From positions 434,001 to 498,000 of the forward strand of contig CAUJLY010000002.1 in assembly GCA_963281155.1 (NCBI GenBank): a stretch of DNA of 64,000 nucleotides. The letters are read 5' to 3'. Position 1 is the stretch's first letter. The number at the start of each line of letters is the position of its first letter. This DNA is from Rhabditophanes sp. KR3021. Lineage: Eukaryota > Nematoda > Chromadorea > Rhabditida > Alloionematidae. The notes beneath the pieces are model-generated. The model worked only from the letters and a program-made list of their open reading frames with translations. It did not search any database and was not told the DNA's origin. Shown here in pieces: positions 59,088 through 64,000 of the stretch. Made by a program: the position numbers and the translations under genes.

Positions 59088-59156
59088 CTTGACAATTTAT
59101 CAATAAAAATATAGCAAAATTGTTTATTAACAATTTGAAAATAATCTGAAAATAAT
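59088..59156 (-). promoter_or_regulatory. Operon-like spacer upstream of the PCMTD gene
   Basis: Only 69 bp separate the stop codon of a 91-codon minus-strand ORF from the PCMTD start. Read on the minus strand, AATAAA overlaps that stop (plus TTTATT at 59156-59161). An ATTTTCAG acceptor (AG at 59147-59146) follows, then a 58-nt AT-rich leader before the ATG. The order stop, AATAAA, acceptor, ATG is that of a compact nematode operon junction. The spacing is short, so the poly(A) signal assignment is uncertain. Confidence 0.5.
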
Positions 59157-59432
59157 TTATTTGTATTCAGAAAAACAACATTTAATACTTTTAACAAATA
59201 AATGGTAAACGATGCCTTTGTGTTGATGACGCACAATTAGTTTGTCGCTATAACACACCCGTAAACCCTCACTCGAAACAGGATAAATAGAGACATCATA
59301 AACAGCACCAAGCTTTATAAAAGGTACTTCAAATAAATTAAATGCTAACCACATCAAACTAATACCAAAGACATGCAAGTGTAAACTTGCCAGACAATGA
59401 TGTCTTAATGCTATGGCTTTTGCCATCCTCAT
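59157..59432 (-). CDS. Hypothetical 91-aa single-helix membrane protein
   Basis: An intact ORF starts exactly after a GGTTGTAG acceptor (AG|ATG), the layout of a trans-spliced first exon. The first 15 residues are basic (MRMAKAIALRHHC), followed by a hydrophobic helix (HVFGISLMWLAFNLFEVPF) and a polar tail with KLIVRHQHKGIVYH. Such a small protein with one helix could be an organelle inner-membrane subunit, but I do not recognise it. It is co-oriented with and 69 bp upstream of the PCMTD gene, suggesting co-transcription. The ORF could be chance; the exact acceptor-ATG junction and the operon-like spacer argue for it. Confidence 0.45.
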   Translation of the reverse strand: MRMAKAIALRHHCLASLHLHVFGISLMWLAFNLFEVPFIKLGAVYDVSIYPVSSEGLRVCYSDKLIVRHQHKGIVYHLFVKSIKCCFSEYK

Positions 59433-60546
59433 CTACAACCATTATTTTCTTCCTAAGTCGTTTGCAGTAAGGTCGATCCACGCAATTGAGAAGCGTAACA
59501 CCACCTTTGGTAAGATACGATTATTTTATTTAAAGCCAAAACACAACTTATTTTGTCTTGCAAATCAGGTCTTAATAAATAGTTTAAACACAACAAAAGA
59601 TGAATGTAATTTGGTGATGCAATAAGGTTAATGTTAAAAGTATATAAACAAAACTACAACATATTCCAACACCGATGAACGTATGCTTATGTATAATCTT
59701 TGGTAAGTAATTAAAAGCTAGAATGCGATAAACTAAAAAGCAGATATGAACTATTGTAGTGTTTTTTGTGTCGACTGACGTATACTCCTCCTATATTGCT
59801 TGAAACCTTGGAAAAGTATATACTATAAACTTGGAAAGGAACATGTGTTGATATTCAATATCTTTTGAATGAAATCAATTGTAAATAAAGTTATTTGTAG
59901 GTGGTGAAAACAGGGCAAATCAATATTTAATAAACATTCTCATTACAAATTGTTCAAAGTCAACCCATACATTTGATGCGACTATTTTGTGTGTGGGAAT
60001 TGATTGTAAATAAAGGATTGGTGTGGCAACTTGTGTCAGATAATGTTTAAATGAGACAAGTTGGTGTTATAATTATGTATCTATCAACAAAATTGAGGGT
60101 AGCATTGATCAAATGTATTTTGGAACTCCATAACTTAGATCCAAAACAACCACATAAGGCCTAATAAGAAGCAGAAGTCTGTGTTAAGATCAACTAAAAA
60201 TCCATATTGCCACCCAATTTACCATACTTATAGACAAATAAATATACAAAATAATTTTGATTTAACAAAATCGCATCTCTTACAAAAATCACATCTGTTC
60301 CTATGAGTGGCTGTCTATATGGCTACTTGTCAGTTGTAAAACACATCGGATCCCACCCCGAAAATGATTCAATAACTTTGGTAAAGTATGTCTTTTATTA
60401 GGAAGTACATTTTATTATGAAATTTTGATACAGGCCAAGCTTTTTATGATGTCTACGTGTTGTTTTTGTGTTGATTGTTATTGTAGCGACAACTTATTAA
60501 ATATTGCAACATAATTTTGTTTTTCTTTTTTAGTTACCAGTTAAAG
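59433..60546. other. Intergenic, divergent promoters
   Basis: About 1.1 kb between the minus-strand operon-like pair and eIF1 on plus. It is AT-rich, with no recognised RNA gene or repeat. The eIF1 leader ends in TTAGTTACCAG, an acceptor six bases before its ATG, so the promoter should lie in this segment. Confidence 0.4.
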
Positions 60547-62542
60547 ATGTCGAACATTCAGAATTTAAACAAGCCTAAAGGTGAGGTTCTTTTGAAATTT
60601 AATTTATATCCCGTTTTAGATGCTTTCGAGCAATTGGAAGAAGAATCAGGGCAATGCCAAAGCATCTGTCATATTCGTATCCAACAACGGACAGGAAGAA
60701 AAACTATTACCACCGTTCAGGGAATCGCTACTGAGTATGATCTTAAAAAAATAGTACGCTACTTGAAGAAGGTAAGTTTTAGGGTAAAAAATGGTGGGCG
60801 GTGTTTCTTAGAGCGATTTCCTTTTGGATAGAGATGTCTTTTGAAAGTCGACATCAGCATACGTAGCTGTTATGAAGACGTTTGTTGGTTGTTTAATTGT
60901 TAGATTGGCATCAGTATTTTTGATTAAAACTAGTTTCGCCCCGGATGAAATCTTTCAATCACTCGAACCAGCCCACAATTATGTCTTTGGAAGTGGTCAT
61001 TTAACGTGGGAATGGTCCAGTAAAATCAGATCACCTTTCCATGTTTTACTAATTTCTGGTCTTTACCAAGTACTTCAACTTTGCGGAATCGACTCAACTT
61101 GGACAATTATTCATGGGCCACGCATTTTACATGCCATTTTATTTGCTGTGGGAGACTATTACTTCACCAAATTAGCCTCCAAAATACTTAAAGACAAGAA
61201 AGCCGAACACATAGCTTTGTTATTGATCTTAACAAATTGGTTTATGTTTTATTGTGGGCCAAGGACGTTGTCTAATTCACTTGAATGTGTTTTAACAACA
61301 ATTGCCCTTAACTATTATCCATTTGACAAGGAAAAGAAAATAGACAGTTACACCAACTTTTGGTACATTCCAATAGGTTTGTTTTCAACGTGTGTTAGGC
61401 CAACTTCTGTATTGCTCTACATTCCTCTTGGAATTAACCATCTCTGGCAATGTGAAGCCAAATTAAGACTACTGTTTGTACACGTCATTCCGCACACAGT
61501 ATTCGTGTTGCTGGTTTCACAAATATGCGACTTTTGGTTTTACCAAACTTTCGACAACTCATTATGGAACTTTGCTAAATTCAATGTATTTGACGGAGGA
61601 AGTGCATTCTTTGGAACAAATCCCTGGTATTATTATCTATTAGACGGTCTTCCTGCTTTGCTGACTGTTAACATGGCTACAGCCGTAGCATTCGTGGCGC
61701 TTCCTGCAAAAAAACCTTCCTTATTATTGTATGGAACAGGAGTATTTTACGTACTCATACATTCTCTCTTACCACACAAAGAACACAGATTTATGCTGCC
61801 AGTCTTGCCTATTTTTATCTTATACTCCGCTTACTTCATTCGCTTCTTAAATCTTAAAAGATTCACCAAAATGTACCTTTCCTCGATAGGTTTATCCGTT
61901 GCCCTCAACCTAAGCCTCATCTTCTTCTTCGGAACGTATCATCAAGCCGGCCCAAATGAGACTATTCAAAAGTTGCATTCAATATTACCCTTGAATAGAC
62001 TCTCAAGTATTTATTACCTGACTCCTTGTTACAATCTACCTCAATACTCATACTTCCACGACCATCCAGTCCAAATCGAAGCTCTAGATTGCCAGCCTAA
62101 TTTGAAGAATATTAGTGGATATGTCTCTCCGTCTACTCACTTCATTAAAAATGCAAGTACTTGGTTCGAGGAAAATAAAAAGGAAGTGTTGTCTTCAGAT
62201 TATATTGTCATCTATCAGTCAAGCTATGAAGTAATTAAGAATGGGTTAGAAGACTTGTTTGAGATATGTTACAAATCGTACCATGGGCCGATTGTTGCCA
62301 ATGAGGGAGAAGATTTGTATCTGTTAACTTTATGCAGAAGGAAATCGGTCTAAAAAAATTTATTTTCGTATTACTAATTAATGAATGATTTGTAGGACTT
62401 TAATTGCAATGGAACTCTGGTAGAACATCCCGAATATGGACAAGTCATCCAATTATCTGGTGACCAAAGAAACTCCAGCAAAGCTTTCTTGTGCAGAGTC
62501 GGTATTGTCAAGGATGAAAACTGCAAGGTTCATGGTTTTTAA
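60547..62542 (+). CDS. eif-1: Translation initiation factor eIF1 (SUI1) hosting a nested gene
   Basis: Exons 60547-60580, 60620-60771 and 62396-62542 give 110 residues; animal eIF1 has about 113. It starts MSNIQNLNKPKDAFEQLEEE, then ICHIRIQQRTGRKTITTVQG, and the last exon reads FNCNGTLVEHPEYGQVIQLS and ends CKVHGF, exactly the SUI1 C-terminus. eIF1 binds the 40S subunit near the P site and enforces AUG selection. Intron 1 is 39 nt, stop-free and in frame; keeping it would insert 13 residues absent from the family. Intron 2 (60772-62395, 1624 nt) contains the complete PIG-B ORF on the same strand. The exon 2-3 join is phase 0 and yields the conserved K-K-[DK]-F-x-C-N-G-T, so the long intron is required. 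Confidence 0.95.
60872..62353 (+). CDS. PIGB: GPI mannosyltransferase 3 (PIG-B), inside the eIF1 intron
   Basis: An uninterrupted 493-codon ORF for a GT22-family, dolichol-phosphate-mannose-using transferase of the ER membrane that adds the third mannose of the GPI anchor. The luminal N-terminal signature SFAPDEIFQSLEPAHNYVFG then LTWEWSSKIRS holds the catalytic-type Asp-Glu, and LLPHKEHRFMLPVLP is the second GT22 motif. TPCYNLPQYSYFHDHP and DCQPNL are PIG-B-like features that separate it from PIG-Z and ALG9/12. Ten or more hydrophobic helices are present. The ORF has no introns. It starts 100 nt after the eIF1 donor and stops 42 nt before the eIF1 acceptor. A CGTAG acceptor-like site ends five bases before the ATG. 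No AATAAA lies between its stop and the eIF1 last exon, so it probably shares the eIF1 3' end. Confidence 0.94.
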   Translation: MKTFVGCLIVRLASVFLIKTSFAPDEIFQSLEPAHNYVFGSGHLTWEWSSKIRSPFHVLLISGLYQVLQLCGIDSTWTIIHGPRILHAILFAVGDYYFTKLASKILKDKKAEHIALLLILTNWFMFYCGPRTLSNSLECVLTTIALNYYPFDKEKKIDSYTNFWYIPIGLFSTCVRPTSVLLYIPLGINHLWQCEAKLRLLFVHVIPHTVFVLLVSQICDFWFYQTFDNSLWNFAKFNVFDGGSAFFGTNPWYYYLLDGLPALLTVNMATAVAFVALPAKKPSLLLYGTGVFYVLIHSLLPHKEHRFMLPVLPIFILYSAYFIRFLNLKRFTKMYLSSIGLSVALNLSLIFFFGTYHQAGPNETIQKLHSILPLNRLSSIYYLTPCYNLPQYSYFHDHPVQIEALDCQPNLKNISGYVSPSTHFIKNASTWFEENKKEVLSSDYIVIYQSSYEVIKNGLEDLFEICYKSYHGPIVANEGEDLYLLTLCRRKSV

Positions 62543-62567
62543 ATGTTTGCTTTGTTAATTATCTCTA

Positions 62568-62573
62568 AATAAA
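62568..62573 (+). terminator. Poly(A) signal of eIF1 (and probably PIG-B)
   Basis: AATAAA lies 26 bases after the eIF1 stop and is the first canonical signal downstream of both ORFs. The convergent RhoGAP gene ends at 62608, only 35 bases further, so the two transcripts' 3' ends probably overlap or abut. Confidence 0.6.
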
Positions 62574-62607
62574 ATGATTTGTTTGAAATATTTATTTTAG
62601 TTTCTTT

Positions 62608-64000
62608 TTATTCTACATAAGTGATGTGATAGTAGTCGGCACTTGCTTCTTGAATACTAAGAGAGTCCATTGCTTCTAGTGATTCTTTGTAACTGAGGAT
62701 TATATGCTGGTAGTCGGAGTGTTGTGTGTCGTCAAGGTTTTCGATTAATTTGGACAAATTCATTACCACTTCTGAATGACATCAACGAATATAAATATGC
62801 GAGTTTACATTTAACTAACCTTTGAAGAAAACATTGTCATTTTCCTGAATACTAGACAAATCAAGCAATGGCTTAAATACCTTATCACATAAATCGATCA
62901 GAATCAAGGATATCCTAGTCGCTCTCAAAAAGCGAGACATGTCCTTAATTGAATTTGGAAATAAAACAGGCGTAAACAACAACAATATATCAGTATAAGA
63001 GTCAGTCAATGAACCTGAACTTTGCCTAGCTAAATTATTCAATGCTTTGCAAATCAAATAAGTGAATTGCCTTAAAAATACGGGCAATGATTCGATGAGG
63101 CCAGTCACGTAAAGGTATGCGAAATCTAGAGATGAACGAAGAGTTACTGATATGAATTCTTCGTCATGATCAGGAAAGATTCCACCTGGAAATTGAGTTA
63201 AGATTTCTTTTAAAACAGAAACTATCACATTTGGATCAGCTGAGTCAAGTTCTTTTTTGTTTGACATCTTGCCCTTGGTAGTTAACTTTTCTACTAATTT
63301 TTGAACTTCTGGTGTCTTTGAGTACCTCAAGCCTAGGCGTTGCCTATTTGCATCCGTGATTTTGAGATCACATAACACAGCCAAGAAATACTAAAAAGAA
63401 TTAATAAATACTTTAACAAAACAAATGAATCAAAGCGAACAAGTATTTTCTACCATAAAAAGATCCGTTACAACTACAAAACATCCTCTTAACTGTCTAC
63501 TTGAATGAAACGAGTTTGTTTGTTGGTAACAATCGCTTAAAAAGACACTGACATTATTTACACATTGTAGTGTCATTAATACCAAACGCATTAAGAGGTA
63601 ATAAAAAGAAATTACCTGAATAGCTGGTTGGATGATAAGTTCAGAGTATATGGTGGGCGACATTTTTTTGATGTTTGTTAAGTTGTGGGAGATGAAACGT
63701 TTTTGTTTGAAGCGATTTGACCTGGTCTCTTCATTGTGTTTGGATCTATGAGTAGTGGGTTGTTCGTCTTCTTCGATGGCACTGTCGGTGGTGTCTTCGA
63801 TGTAGGTGTCAGTCAAGGCATTTTGGGAAGATTCCATTTCTTGGACTATTTCTTCCATTACTTTTTGAATGTCGGCACTATTCACGCACATATCATCTGC
63901 AGTTTTGGCTTCATTGCCAATAATGTCAACAACAACGTTTTCAATAGCAATGGATGTGTCAACGATGTTCTCGGCACCAATGGCTGTTGGAACAATGTTT
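62608..64000 (-). CDS. RhoGAP-domain protein, 5' part outside the window
   Basis: Three exons are visible: 64000 (edge)-63616, 63390-62820 and 62771-62608; about 373 residues to the stop. The first visible exon is open to the edge and begins with three 10-residue repeats, then acidic sequence and a basic K-Q-K-R-F stretch. A RhoGAP fold follows: LGLRYSKTPEVQKLVEKL (Arg of LRYSK in the arginine-finger position), DPNVIVSVLKEILTQFPGG, VTGLIESLPVFLRQFTYLIC and SYTDILLLFTPVLFP. The canonical G-x-x-R-x-S-G is altered to G-L-R-Y-S-K. The C-terminal exon is short and acidic (YKESLEAMDSLSIQEASADY). It would stimulate GTP hydrolysis by a Rho-family GTPase if active. The full domain set and subfamily are unknown because the gene is truncated. 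Confidence 0.78.

Noticed and set aside
60772..60834. eIF1 ending in the read-through of exon 2 (VSFRVKNGG...)
   Set aside because: The conserved SUI1 C-terminal half is found in phase at 62396-62542, so the read-through is intron sequence.
1..64000. tRNA, rRNA, CRISPR array or transposon
   Set aside because: I looked for B-box-like GTTCGA(A/T)TCC, clustered direct repeats with spacers, transposase or reverse-transcriptase motifs and long terminal repeats, and saw none that I could support. A covariance-model search would be decisive for small RNAs.

Overview
This is a nematode nuclear genome window. The evidence is a cuticle collagen with the typical seven-exon layout and an Ala-Tyr-Cys-Pro-Cys-Pro C-terminus, a worm-type chemoreceptor, very short introns (mostly 39-50 nt), U-rich 'TTTCAG' acceptors placed just before many start codons (spliced-leader sites), and at least one clear operon. 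The sequence is AT-rich, with long AT-rich intergenic stretches. No bacterial, viral or transposon gene was recognised. The species cannot be named from this sequence alone; a free-living or parasitic rhabditid/tylenchid worm fits.

0-8 kb: on the minus strand, an operon-like pair of a 104-aa membrane protein and the mitochondrial RNA polymerase POLRMT; on plus, GLOD4 with an apparent 1-base homopolymer frameshift; then a frame-broken relic and an SLC17 transporter. 8.8-17.3 kb (all minus): cuticle collagen, an IER-like nuclear protein, 3.5 kb of empty AT-rich DNA, and PRPSAP, the non-catalytic PRPP-synthetase partner. 18-27.4 kb: one 14-exon minus-strand gene encoding about 2117 residues of mostly disordered protein, unidentified; it too has one apparent single-base error.

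27.5-37 kb is gene-poor and holds a decayed coding region, an intact Sra-like chemoreceptor, a GLD-2-type cytoplasmic poly(A) polymerase and short relics. 37-41 kb: an AADAC/HSL-type esterase (plus) converging on a BTB-BACK-Kelch protein (minus). Both GLD-2 and the esterase make sense only with a GC-AG intron.

41.6-47.3 kb: three minus-strand genes head to tail (EB1, a minimal SBP2-like L7Ae protein, and a Slp/Slac2-type Rab-binding protein with Ig-like domains), divergent from LTV1 across a 300-bp shared upstream region. 48-53 kb: carboxypeptidase D converging on a carbonic-anhydrase-related protein that has lost two zinc ligands. 55-59.4 kb: a PCMTD-type methyltransferase-like protein enlarged to about 1346 residues, probably in an operon behind a 91-codon ORF.

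60.5-62.5 kb: translation factor eIF1, whose second intron contains the entire intact gene for GPI mannosyltransferase 3 (PIG-B) on the same strand. This nested arrangement is the most unusual structure in the window. The right edge holds the 3' part of a RhoGAP gene that runs out of the window. Exon coordinates were derived by hand from splice consensus and reading phase; the total phase closes for every multi-exon gene described, except where a frameshift is stated.
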